DNA of 49,320 bases from contig SHWL01000014.1 of the NCBI GenBank assembly GCA_009693865.1, positions 1 to 49,320 on the forward strand, in the 5' to 3' direction. Origin of the DNA: Acetobacteraceae bacterium. GTDB lineage: Bacteria > Pseudomonadota > Alphaproteobacteria > Acetobacterales > Acetobacteraceae. Made by a program: the position numbers and the translations under genes. Shown here in pieces: positions 18,639 through 27,418 of this stretch (the stretch's first letter is position 1; each line of letters begins with the position of its first letter). The notes under the pieces were generated by a model. That model was given only the letters and a program-made list of their open reading frames with translations. It ran no database searches and had not been told where the DNA came from.

Positions 18639-20207
18639 TTACCTTGTGCCGGTGATATCTTGCCATAACGCGCGGGTTTCGTCGCGAGGATCGTTCTCGA
18701 TCCGGCATTCGGCGTCCAGCATCAGGGTGGCGCGGTCCGCCGCGTTATAAGCGGGCCAATGCGGGATCGAGGGATGATCGGGCACGCCGTTTCGCGCGAA
18801 CGCGGCCCAGACGCCCGACATGGTCGCGGCGAGCCGCTTCGCGGTGTCGCTGTTATCGGTCGCGTTGGTCAGATCGATCGTGTCGAACGTGAAGGGCACA
18901 TCCATCGCGTGCGGTGCCTTCATCTTGCCGTCGTGCAGCGGTGTTTCCCATTGGAATGAATACATCCAGACCGGCGCGGTCGCGTTTGCCGCCCGCCGTT
19001 GCGCGAGCGTCAGCGACCGGATGCGGAAATTACTGTCCGTGGTCGTGGCGATCAGCCGGTCAGCGGGACCGGCGCCGGGGTACTGGCGGCGATAGGTCTC
19101 TACGACTCGGTTTGTTTCCGGTCCCGCGATGGCTCGCACACGCTCTTCCATTTGCGCCTCGGTCAAAACGCGATTCCAGACCAAATCGTCCGGCGCCAGG
19201 AAGCTCGCCATCTCGTCCTTCATGTCGCCGATGATCAGCGGAATGTCCCGCATGAAATCCGGAGCGGCGGGATCGAAGGGTTGCCGCGGCAGCAGATCGC
19301 CATCGATGACCGGTCCAAACGGGTAACGGTCGAACAAGCGGTGGGCGGAGGCGCCAAGCGCTCGCTCGGCCGGCTTGATCGCCGCCAGAAGGCGCGTGAA
19401 CGGCAGGGCGCGCAGTTGCGCGATCGCGCCGGCCCCGACGCCGAGTTCCTTGAGGACGTGACCGGTCAGTTTCAACGACCGTTCCTTGTCGCGCAGCCGG
19501 ACGGATGCGCCGCTCTGTATGATCGCTTTGTGGAACAAGCCGATGGCGGATGGCATGGCCAGCAGCGTGCTGACTTTTCCGCCGCCACCGGATTCGCCGA
19601 AGATCGTTACATTCCCCGGGTTGCCGCCGAAGCGGGAGATGTTGTCTCGAACCCATTGCAACGCGGCGATCATGTCCAGCACGCCGGCATTCCCGGATTG
19701 CGCATAATCGGGCCCGCCAACCTCCGACAAATCCAGATGACCGAAGATGTTCAGGCGATGGTTCACCGTAACGACCACGACGTCGCCTCGCTTCGCCAGG
19801 CGGCTGCCGCGGAGCCGGTCCGAATTCGCGCTACCGGTTGAGAACGCGCCTCCGTGCAGCCACACCATCACCGGCCGTTTCGCGCCGCCGGAGACGCCGG
19901 GCGTCCAGACATGCAGCGTCAGGCAATCCTCAGAGTCCGGCGAAGGATCCGGCGTCCCGGAAAACGTTTCTAGTTCGGGGCGTTGCGCCGCGCGCAATCC
20001 GGTCTGCGGCGCCCGTCCGGCATACGCCGTGGCATCGCGCACGCCGGCCCAAGGCACGGGTGGCCTGGGCGGCAAGAACCGGAGCGTGCCCGTTGGCGGC
20101 GCCGCGTAGGGAATGGCCTTGAACGCCATGGTTCCGTCGATCATGGTCCCGCGCAGAGCGCCGCATGAAATCTCCACCACCGGTACCGGTGCCGATACGT
20201 CGTTCAT
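18639..20207 (-). CDS. Carboxylesterase type B (first of two)
   Basis: A 522-residue alpha/beta-hydrolase of the type B carboxylesterase family, starting at ATG 20207 with GGAGGA just upstream; a much longer frame reaching 20810 overlaps the divergent gene and is rejected. Seen: oxyanion region VMVWLHGGAFSTG, nucleophile S196 in IFGESGGGGK and the type B pattern SEDCLTLHVW near residue 92 (N-terminal Cys loop). No export signal. First gene of the esterase/PTE/MDR/GMC operon, so it may open the pathway by hydrolysing an ester. A second, clearly related esterase with a Tat-like leader lies at 34017-35648. Confidence 0.9.
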   Translation of the reverse strand: MNDVSAPVPVVEISCGALRGTMIDGTMAFKAIPYAAPPTGTLRFLPPRPPVPWAGVRDATAYAGRAPQTGLRAAQRPELETFSGTPDPSPDSEDCLTLHVWTPGVSGGAKRPVMVWLHGGAFSTGSANSDRLRGSRLAKRGDVVVVTVNHRLNIFGHLDLSEVGGPDYAQSGNAGVLDMIAALQWVRDNISRFGGNPGNVTIFGESGGGGKVSTLLAMPSAIGLFHKAIIQSGASVRLRDKERSLKLTGHVLKELGVGAGAIAQLRALPFTRLLAAIKPAERALGASAHRLFDRYPFGPVIDGDLLPRQPFDPAAPDFMRDIPLIIGDMKDEMASFLAPDDLVWNRVLTEAQMEERVRAIAGPETNRVVETYRRQYPGAGPADRLIATTTDSNFRIRSLTLAQRRAANATAPVWMYSFQWETPLHDGKMKAPHAMDVPFTFDTIDLTNATDNSDTAKRLAATMSGVWAAFARNGVPDHPSIPHWPAYNAADRATLMLDAECRIENDPRDETRALWQDITGTR

Positions 20208-20297
20208 GGTTCCTCCCATTGTGCCACCGCGAGGCCCACAGCATGCTGCCTCTGGACCAGGCCTGTCGAGGGCCAGGCAGAACCGGGGGATTTCATC

Positions 20298-21299
20298 ATG
20301 CTGAACCGGCGGATCACGCTCCAGGCCCGCCCCACCGGGATTCCGGGTCCCGAACATTTCGCCCAGGATGAAACGCCGGCGGGGGTGCCGGAGGCCGGGG
20401 AAGTGCTGGTTGAGACGATGTACATCTCGATCGACCCGGCGATGCGGTCGTGGATCGCCCAGTCCTCGGGTTACACCCGCGGCGTCGAGATTGGAGCGGT
20501 CATGCGGGCCGGCGGGATTGGGCGCGTCCTGACCAGCCGGGCGGAAGGGTTTGCTCCGGGCGACCTGGTGCAAGGCCGGACCGGGTGGCAGTCGCATCCA
20601 ATCCTGCGCGGGCGGGAGACGCAAAAGCTCGACCTTTCGGTTGGCTCGCTGGAGGATTGGATGGGCCCTTTGGGCACGTCGGCGCTGACGGCGTATTTCG
20701 GCCTGCGTGACATCGGGGCGTTGAAGCCGGGTGAGACGTTGTTGGTCTCCGCGGCGGCGGGCGGCGTGGGGCAACTGGCGGCGCAGATTGGATTGATCGA
20801 GGCGTGTCACGTGGTTGGGATCGCCGGCGGGCCAGATAAATGCCGTTTCCTCAATGAAACGTTAGGACTGCACGGGGCGATCGATTACAAGGCGGAAAAC
20901 GATCTTACAGGGGCGATCCGGCGCGAATGCACTGACGGGGTCGACGTTTATTTCGACAACGTCGGCGGCCCGACGCTGGACGCCGCGCTGGCGAATTTGC
21001 GCACCGACGCCCGCGTCGCGATGTGTGGCCGCATTTCGCAAACGGTCGCGCCGGAACCTTACGGCATTCGAAATCTGGGGATGACCGGCGGCAGGCGGAT
21101 CACGCTGCGGAACTTCCTCGTGTTCGACTATCATGACCGGTATCCGGAGGCGCGAGCCTGGCTCGCCGCGCGCATTCGCGAGGGAAGGCTGCGCCAGCGG
21201 CTTCACATCGTGGAAGGGCTGGAAAACGCCCCGCGAGCGCTGGGGATGTTGTTCACGGGCGAAAACACCGGGAAGCTGATTGTTAAGGCGGCGGACTGA
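20298..21299 (+). CDS. MDR-family NADP-dependent enone/prostaglandin-type reductase (CurA-like)
   Basis: A 333-residue zinc-free medium-chain reductase of the CurA/leukotriene B4 dehydrogenase group. Visible: ETMYISIDPAMRSWI (characteristic of this group), MGPLGTSALTAYFGL, the nucleotide motif SAAAGGVGQLAAQIG, YFDNVGGPTLDAAL, and GRISQT. It is transcribed away from the esterase operon across 90 bp. That gap contains a perfect 10-bp palindrome CAGCATGCTG at 20239-20248 that could be part of a shared control region. It probably reduces an alpha,beta-unsaturated carbonyl intermediate; the link to the operon is inferred from position. Confidence 0.9.
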   Translation: MLNRRITLQARPTGIPGPEHFAQDETPAGVPEAGEVLVETMYISIDPAMRSWIAQSSGYTRGVEIGAVMRAGGIGRVLTSRAEGFAPGDLVQGRTGWQSHPILRGRETQKLDLSVGSLEDWMGPLGTSALTAYFGLRDIGALKPGETLLVSAAAGGVGQLAAQIGLIEACHVVGIAGGPDKCRFLNETLGLHGAIDYKAENDLTGAIRRECTDGVDVYFDNVGGPTLDAALANLRTDARVAMCGRISQTVAPEPYGIRNLGMTGGRRITLRNFLVFDYHDRYPEARAWLAARIREGRLRQRLHIVEGLENAPRALGMLFTGENTGKLIVKAAD

Positions 21300-21360
21300 A
21301 CGGTTCGCAACCCGTTGGATGTGGCGCGTCCCGCGGGAAAAGAGTCCGCGCCCCCGTCCC

Positions 21361-21447
21361 TTATCGCTTCACAAGTTTGATGACGATCTTGATTTTCACC
21401 TTGATCACCACCATAATTCGCGACAGGAGGGGAAGATGCTTTCTCAT
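21361..21447 (-). CDS. Candidate 28-residue strongly cationic peptide
   Basis: A short frame from ATG 21447 to TAA 21361-21363, with GAGGT five bases before the start. The product has nine Lys/Arg, one His and no acidic residue (net about +9). Its C-terminal half alternates Lys with Val/Ile (for example VVIKVKIKIVIK, residues 13-24), an amphipathic beta or membrane-active pattern. It lies behind the mre operon, past a strong hairpin at 21467-21497. On the opposite strand the same bases give a hydrophobic 29-codon frame from ATG 21380, with no good ribosome site. No family recognised. The ribosome site and composition favour a real gene; its length makes chance possible. Confidence 0.4.
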   Translation of the reverse strand: MRKHLPLLSRIMVVIKVKIKIVIKLVKR

Positions 21448-21466
21448 CTTATACCTCGGGTTGGTT

Positions 21467-21497
21467 TAGCCGGCGGGGGCCCTTCCCCCGCCGGCTA
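21467..21497. terminator. 13-bp GC-rich stem-loop behind the mre operon
   Basis: TAGCCGGCGGGGG (21467-21479) pairs with CCCCCGCCGGCTA (21485-21497) with a 5-base loop. It sits 34 bp past the 33-codon ORF that follows rodA. The stem is very stable but there is no T-tract on either strand, so it may stop transcription poorly or act as an mRNA 3'-end stabiliser. The plus-strand reductase gene at 21299 also ends towards it, so it could serve both sides. The rest of 21300-21612 holds only the two small ORFs listed. Confidence 0.6.
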
Positions 21498-21530
21498 TCC
21501 CAGGGTGAGCGATTTCGATGAAGGAATCGT

Positions 21531-21632
21531 TTACGCCAGCGAATGTTCGCGCATCATTTCCAACATGAGATCCGCCGCCTCCTGGCAATGGCCTGGCAAC
21601 CGGGTGACGTTGTCACCTGTCGTCGCCGGCAC
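21531..21632 (-). CDS. Candidate 33-residue ORF overlapping the end of rodA
   Basis: A frame from GTG 21632 to TAA 21531, overlapping the last 20 bases of rodA in another frame, with GGAG seven bases before the start. The product reads like a helical soluble peptide (LPGHCQEAADLMLEMMREHSLA at its end), unlike the arginine-rich shadow frames nearby. If real it would be the last gene of the mreBCD-mrdA-rodA transcript. No family recognised; the GTG start and short length keep confidence low. Confidence 0.3.
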   Translation of the reverse strand: MPATTGDNVTRLPGHCQEAADLMLEMMREHSLA

Positions 21633-22758
21633 TCGCGAACTCCACGTCTCGATGCACCTGCACCGACATCAGCACGCCGAAAGCGACCATCATCGTGATC
21701 ATCGCGGACCCGCCATGCGACACAAATGGCAATGGCACGCCGCCCACGGGGATCACACCCATCACCATGGCGATGTTCACAAAGCAATAGAAAAAGAAAT
21801 TGCAGGCGATGCCGAACGCCACGAGCCTGCCATATTGATGTTTGCAGCGTAGCCCGACCAGCAACGCCGTCCAGATGATCAGCACCAGCAGCGCGATGAC
21901 GGCGACGGCGCCGACCAGCCCGAACTCCTCCCCGATCATCGTGAAAATGAAATCGGTTTGCTTTTCCGGCAAGAAATCCAGGTGGCCTTGAGTTCCTTGC
22001 AGGAAGCCTTTGCCCCACATGCCGCCGGAGCCAAGCGCGATTTTGGATTGGATGATGTTGTAGCCCGCCCCAAGAGGATCGCTCTCCGGATTCATGAAGG
22101 TATCGATTCGCGCGCGCTGATAGTCGTGCAAATGCTGATAGCCATAGCGCGCCACAAATGGGACCGGCAGCAGCAGCAGCACGAACTTCCACCACCTCAC
22201 ACCGGCGGCAAAAAACAGCGCGCCGCCGAGCATGACGGTAATCATGGCGGTGCCGAGGTTGGGTTCTTTAAGGATCAATCCGACCGGAATCAGGACCGCG
22301 ATCAACGGCGGCAACAGAAACAGCGGATTGCCGACCCGTTCCCAACTCGCGCGATGGAACCACGCGGCCAGAGCCAGGATCAGGCCCAATTTCATGAGTT
22401 CCGACGGCTGGATTTGTTGCCCACCCAGATCGAGCCATCTTTGGGCGCCTTTGCCTATATGGCCAACCTTGAGCACCAATATCAGCAAACCCACGCCGGC
22501 CGCGTAGGCGACCCAGGATAACCGGGCGATGAGGCGGATATCTGTCAATGCGATGCAGATCATCAACAGAAGGCCGAAGGCGAACCGCACGATGTGGCGG
22601 GTGGCATAGGGATCGGGCGCCCCCCCGGCGGCACTGTAAAGCGCCACGTATCCAACCGTCGCCAGCGCGCAAAGCAGCAGCACCAGCAACCAGTTGATCC
22701 GGAAAATCTTGTTCGTCAGATCGTGCGAGTTTTCCCGCCAAAGGCGACGCTCGATCAT
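21613..22758 (-). CDS. rodA: Rod shape-determining peptidoglycan polymerase RodA
   Basis: SEDS-family glycosyltransferase that builds lateral-wall peptidoglycan with PBP2 under MreB guidance. It is 381 residues with about ten membrane helices (first from NWLLVLLLCALATVGYVALYS). Family signatures: GAQRWLDLGGQQIQPSELMKLGLIL, LKEPNLGTAMI, QTDFIFTMIGEEFGLVG (the catalytic Asp lies in this segment) and the closing GVPLPFVSHGGSAMITMM. It follows the PBP2 gene by 21 bp and is the last large gene of the mre operon. Confidence 0.96.
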   Translation of the reverse strand: MIERRLWRENSHDLTNKIFRINWLLVLLLCALATVGYVALYSAAGGAPDPYATRHIVRFAFGLLLMICIALTDIRLIARLSWVAYAAGVGLLILVLKVGHIGKGAQRWLDLGGQQIQPSELMKLGLILALAAWFHRASWERVGNPLFLLPPLIAVLIPVGLILKEPNLGTAMITVMLGGALFFAAGVRWWKFVLLLLPVPFVARYGYQHLHDYQRARIDTFMNPESDPLGAGYNIIQSKIALGSGGMWGKGFLQGTQGHLDFLPEKQTDFIFTMIGEEFGLVGAVAVIALLVLIIWTALLVGLRCKHQYGRLVAFGIACNFFFYCFVNIAMVMGVIPVGGVPLPFVSHGGSAMITMMVAFGVLMSVQVHRDVEFASAGDDR

Positions 22759-22779
22759 TCGCTCATGCTCCTGGGCCGA

Positions 22780-24636
22780 TCATCGCTTCGCATCCGCGAG
22801 CCGCGCCGGGCCATCGTCCTGCCGGGCGGCGGGATCGCGGCGCAATACCTCGGTCATGATATCCTTCGCCATCGGCGCGGCAGTGGCGGCACCGGCGTTT
22901 CCGTGCTCCACTACCACTGACAGCGCGTAGCGCGGTTGCTCGTAAGGCGCGTACGCGACGAACAAGGCATGCGGCCTGAATTCCCAGGGCAGGCTCTTGC
23001 TATCGTATCCGCTCTCGCGCTGCTTTCGCGACACCCGGCGAACCTGCGACGATCCGGTCTTCCCCGCCATATGGACGTTGCCCGCCAAACGCGCCCTGGG
23101 CGCGGTGCCGCCTTCATTCACGACCGCGAACATGCCGCCTCGCACAGCCTGTAGCATGGGTTCCGGCACGCCGAGGTCCGGCCAGTCTTCCGGCTGGTAG
23201 CCGGGTTGTAGGACGCCCGCGATCCGGCGGGTAAAATGGGGCTGCACGGCCCGGCCGCTGGCGATCCGGGCGGCATAAACCGCGAGTTGCAGGGGCGTAT
23301 TGACGACGTAGCCCTGGCCGATTCCGCTGACCACTGTATCGCCGAGTTGCCAGGGATGGCCTTTACTGATGCGCCAATCCTTGGTCGGAACCTGGCCGAC
23401 ACGCTGGCCAGGAATGTCGATATCCAACTCGATGCCCAGTCCGAGGCGGTGCGACATCGCCGATATACGATCGATGCCCGTCCGCAAGGCAACCTGATAG
23501 AAATAAACGTCGCAACTGTATTTCAGTGCGTTTTTGAGATCGAGCGCGCCGTGACCGCCCTTGGCCCAGCAATGGAACCGGCTGCCGCCAAGATCCAGAT
23601 GTCCGGGACAACTGAGCCTGTCGTGGTAGCCGATGGTCTTGGCGTCCAGCCCGGCCAGCGCCACCGCCATTTTGAATGTCGATCCGGGTGCGTACAGTCC
23701 CGAAGTCGCTTTGTTGATCAGTGGCGTCCGGCGGTCTTTGGTCCAATCCCTCCATTGCGCCTGCGACACGCCGGTCGAAAACAGCGTTGGGTCGTAGGAT
23801 GGATTGGACACCATCGCCATGACCTCGCCATTGCGGCAATCCAGCACAACGGCGCTCGCGGCCTCATCGCCCAGACGCTTTTGAATGGCCTGTTGCAAAC
23901 TGAGATCGAATGTCAGGCTGACATCGTCGCCATTCACGCCATCGGTCCGGTCGAGTTCCCGAATGACCCTGCCCACCGCGTTAACTTCCAGGTGCACCAC
24001 TCCTGGCCGGCCGCGGAGCGTGAGATCGTGGAACTTTTCGACGCCGGAGCGCCCGACCTTCACGCCGGGCAACGCCATCAGCGCATCGCCGTTCATGTCG
24101 GACTCGCTGGGGGGCGCGACATATCCCAGGATGTGGGCCAACTCATAGGGGTAGTTGTAGGTGCGGCTGGTGCCGCCATCGACCAGGATTCCCGGCAGAT
24201 CGGGTGCGTTCACCTCGATTTTCGTCATTGCCTCCCGGCTGAGATATTCCTTGATGAGAACGGGAATGTAACTTTTGCCGTGGCGCACGTCGCGGTCGAT
24301 CCGCGCGCGCTCCGCATCCGTCAGCGGAACGATCGTGGAAAGATTGTCCAGGGTCCGGCGGAAGTTGGCGGTCTGCTCGGTCACGAGCAACGCGCGCCAA
24401 TTGATCAGACTTCCCGCCAGAACATGTCCGAACCGGTCGAGAATGCGGCCTCGCTGGGGTGCCATCATGCGCGCCGTGACGCGATTGTCTTCCGCCATGG
24501 TCGTATAGCGGCTGCCTTCTTCGACCTGCACCTGACGCAAGCGGGCGGCGAGGCCTCCCAGAAGCAGGGTCTGCACTCCTCCGGCCAGCAGGACCCGGCG
24601 GGTGAAGACAGCTCCACGGTTGACGTCGCGGCGCAT
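22780..24636 (-). CDS. mrdA: Penicillin-binding protein 2 (peptidoglycan transpeptidase)
   Basis: Membrane-anchored DD-transpeptidase that cross-links lateral-wall peptidoglycan in the elongasome. 618 residues from ATG 24636, whose A overlaps the TGA of mreD; the longer frame to 25272 is a shadow of mreD. N-terminal TM anchor at about 14-32 (VLLAGGVQTLLLGGLAA), dimerisation region with QRGRILDRFG near residue 61, then the transpeptidase motifs S319-x-x-K322 in APGSTFKMA, S374-C-D in KYSCDVYF, and K526-T-G in AGKTGSSQVR. Partner of RodA, 21 bp downstream. Confidence 0.96.
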   Translation of the reverse strand: MRRDVNRGAVFTRRVLLAGGVQTLLLGGLAARLRQVQVEEGSRYTTMAEDNRVTARMMAPQRGRILDRFGHVLAGSLINWRALLVTEQTANFRRTLDNLSTIVPLTDAERARIDRDVRHGKSYIPVLIKEYLSREAMTKIEVNAPDLPGILVDGGTSRTYNYPYELAHILGYVAPPSESDMNGDALMALPGVKVGRSGVEKFHDLTLRGRPGVVHLEVNAVGRVIRELDRTDGVNGDDVSLTFDLSLQQAIQKRLGDEAASAVVLDCRNGEVMAMVSNPSYDPTLFSTGVSQAQWRDWTKDRRTPLINKATSGLYAPGSTFKMAVALAGLDAKTIGYHDRLSCPGHLDLGGSRFHCWAKGGHGALDLKNALKYSCDVYFYQVALRTGIDRISAMSHRLGLGIELDIDIPGQRVGQVPTKDWRISKGHPWQLGDTVVSGIGQGYVVNTPLQLAVYAARIASGRAVQPHFTRRIAGVLQPGYQPEDWPDLGVPEPMLQAVRGGMFAVVNEGGTAPRARLAGNVHMAGKTGSSQVRRVSRKQRESGYDSKSLPWEFRPHALFVAYAPYEQPRYALSVVVEHGNAGAATAAPMAKDIMTEVLRRDPAARQDDGPARLADAKR

Positions 24637-25190
24637 CAGGCGCGCTCCGGGTCGGCGATCGTACGGTGGGCGAGCATCAGGGGGATCGCCACGACCGGAT
24701 ACATGGCCACCGCGAGACCGGCCTGGAACAGGACCGGCCCGGGCGGCACGAGGGTCAAGGTCAATAGCGAGACCAAAGCCCAGTTCATTGCCGCGATTCC
24801 GCAGGCAACGGTCATGAAAATCAACCAGACCACCGTGAAGCCCTGGCGGGAAAGGAAGCGTCGCAGGCGGTGCGCCAGGCCGTGGGTGGCCAACATGGTC
24901 AGGCCGCCGACGCCCAGAGGCAGAAAGCCCACCAGGTCGAGCAACACGCCGATCAGCAGTACAACCGGCGGCACCATCGCCGCGGGCCGGAACAACGACC
25001 AGAACCAGACACAGGTCAGTGCCACGACCGGCAGCAGGGCCGCCTGGCCCCATAAACCAAATGGCGCCAGCGAAAGCAGCATGAACAGGACGCTGGTTGC
25101 CGCCGGGAATGCATACCGCCAGGCGATATCCAATCGACGGCCGACGGTTTGGTGCGGCCTGATGCCGGGGGTGCGATCGCTCAGCGCCAT
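24636..25190 (-). CDS. mreD: Rod shape-determining membrane protein MreD
   Basis: A 184-residue integral membrane protein of the elongasome, with five or six predicted hydrophobic helices (AATSVLFMLLSLAPFGLWG; LLPVVALTCVWFWSLF; VVLLIGVLLDLVGFLPLG; VVWLIFMTVACGIAA). The internal GVLLDLVGFLPLGVGGLTML is the best-conserved MreD segment. Both ends overlap neighbours by one base (with mreC at 25190 and mrdA at 24636), so translation is coupled. MreD links MreC to the cell-wall synthases; its exact activity is not known. Confidence 0.93.
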   Translation of the reverse strand: MALSDRTPGIRPHQTVGRRLDIAWRYAFPAATSVLFMLLSLAPFGLWGQAALLPVVALTCVWFWSLFRPAAMVPPVVLLIGVLLDLVGFLPLGVGGLTMLATHGLAHRLRRFLSRQGFTVVWLIFMTVACGIAAMNWALVSLLTLTLVPPGPVLFQAGLAVAMYPVVAIPLMLAHRTIADPERA

Positions 25191-26050
25191 CAGCGCCGGC
25201 CCGGGGTGGGTCGCGAGGGTGTCTCGGGCGGGGCGAACCCACCCAGGCCGTAATCGAAGATCCGGACGACATCCAGAACGCGCAGTTGCGCGTCCGGTTC
25301 GATTTCAGGAATGCCGTTTGCGTTGTAACGAATTGTCCCTACCGGCAGGTTCGCGGGAAAGGCGTTGGCCTCGGCGGTGGTGACGACCCTCTCGCCTTCT
25401 TTCGGGATCGTGCCTTCCGTCCAATATTGCAGGCGTGGCCAGGGGCCGTTCGTTCCCGCCATGATCGCGCGGGCCCGGCTGGTTTCAAGGATCACCGGCA
25501 CGCGGCTGTTCATATCGGTGATCAGGAGGACTCGGGCGGTGCGGCTACCAAGTTCGGTGATACGGCCGACGAGGCCGCGTTCATCCAACGCGATCTGCCC
25601 CTTGCGCAGCGCGTGCCGCGGCCCGACCGACAGCAGCACGGCCTTGGCGTAAACTCCTCCGGCGTCCGCGACGACTCTGGCGGTGACGTAGGACGCTTCA
25701 GGGTCGGGGATCCAGCGCAGCGCGGTCTTCAGCCGCTGATTTTCGGAATCGAGCGTCAGGGCGATCGACTGCCAGCGCCGCAATTGTTCGTTTTCGACCC
25801 TAAGCCGCGCATTTTCGTCCCGCAGGCCCCACAGGCCCACGATTTCGGCGATCGCTTTGTTGATCCGTCTCAGCGGCTCGGCCAGTACGGCGTAAACCGG
25901 TGCGCTCATGTCGTAGACTGCGGTGCGCGCGCGCTCCACCAGCACGGTATCGACCTTGCCCACCAGCATCAGCCCGAATGCCGCGACAACCATCGCGGGC
26001 AATGTCAACCGGGCGAGCGCGTGGCGTGCCTGAATGGAAGGCCGGATCAT
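25190..26050 (-). CDS. mreC: Rod shape-determining protein MreC
   Basis: A 286-residue bitopic inner-membrane protein that oligomerises in the periplasm and activates PBP2/RodA. A single N-terminal TM segment (LTLPAMVVAAFGLMLVG) is followed by a periplasmic coiled coil (LRDENARLRVENEQLRRW) and the two beta-barrel subdomains (RVVADAGGVYAKAVLLSVGP; GLVGRITELGSRTARVLLITD). The C-terminus has a Pro/Gly-rich tail. Overlaps mreD by one base and lies 68 bp after mreB. Confidence 0.95.
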   Translation of the reverse strand: MIRPSIQARHALARLTLPAMVVAAFGLMLVGKVDTVLVERARTAVYDMSAPVYAVLAEPLRRINKAIAEIVGLWGLRDENARLRVENEQLRRWQSIALTLDSENQRLKTALRWIPDPEASYVTARVVADAGGVYAKAVLLSVGPRHALRKGQIALDERGLVGRITELGSRTARVLLITDMNSRVPVILETSRARAIMAGTNGPWPRLQYWTEGTIPKEGERVVTTAEANAFPANLPVGTIRYNANGIPEIEPDAQLRVLDVVRIFDYGLGGFAPPETPSRPTPGRR

Positions 26051-26118
26051 GATCCGCGGTCACGTACCAGGAAGTTCGACGCCATGGAGTCCCCGGACCG
26101 GCGCGAGTTCGACCGCCG

Positions 26119-27210
<1,092 letters not shown>

Positions 27211-27418
27211 TTAGACCCCGGCGGCGGGGTTCACAAGGGGGCGGCCCGGTTGGCCTCGGGAGTGGCGGCTTCGTCTGGCCAGTATGACGGCCACCGAATT
27301 CTCCTGGAACACCCTGAGCGGATCGTCTGGCCCGAACAACGCCCCCTGGGCAAGGCCGCGTTTGCGCCGCGAGACCGCGGGCGGTGGATGGTGGGAAACC
27401 CTCTGGACGGCGCGAGAA

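Noticed and set aside
20208-20810. Long N-terminal extension of the first esterase
   Set aside because: It overlaps the divergent CurA-like gene and lacks coding character; ATG 20207 has a ribosome site and starts at the family's N-terminus.
21380-21469. Plus-strand 29-residue hydrophobic ORF opposite the cationic peptide
   Set aside because: It has no usable ribosome site, whereas the minus-strand frame has GAGGT at the right distance.
21436-21852. Plus-strand ORF after AGGAGG, antisense to rodA
   Set aside because: It runs through the hairpin and antisense through rodA with a His-rich, domain-free product; the AGGAGG is the complement of codons in the minus-strand peptide ORF.
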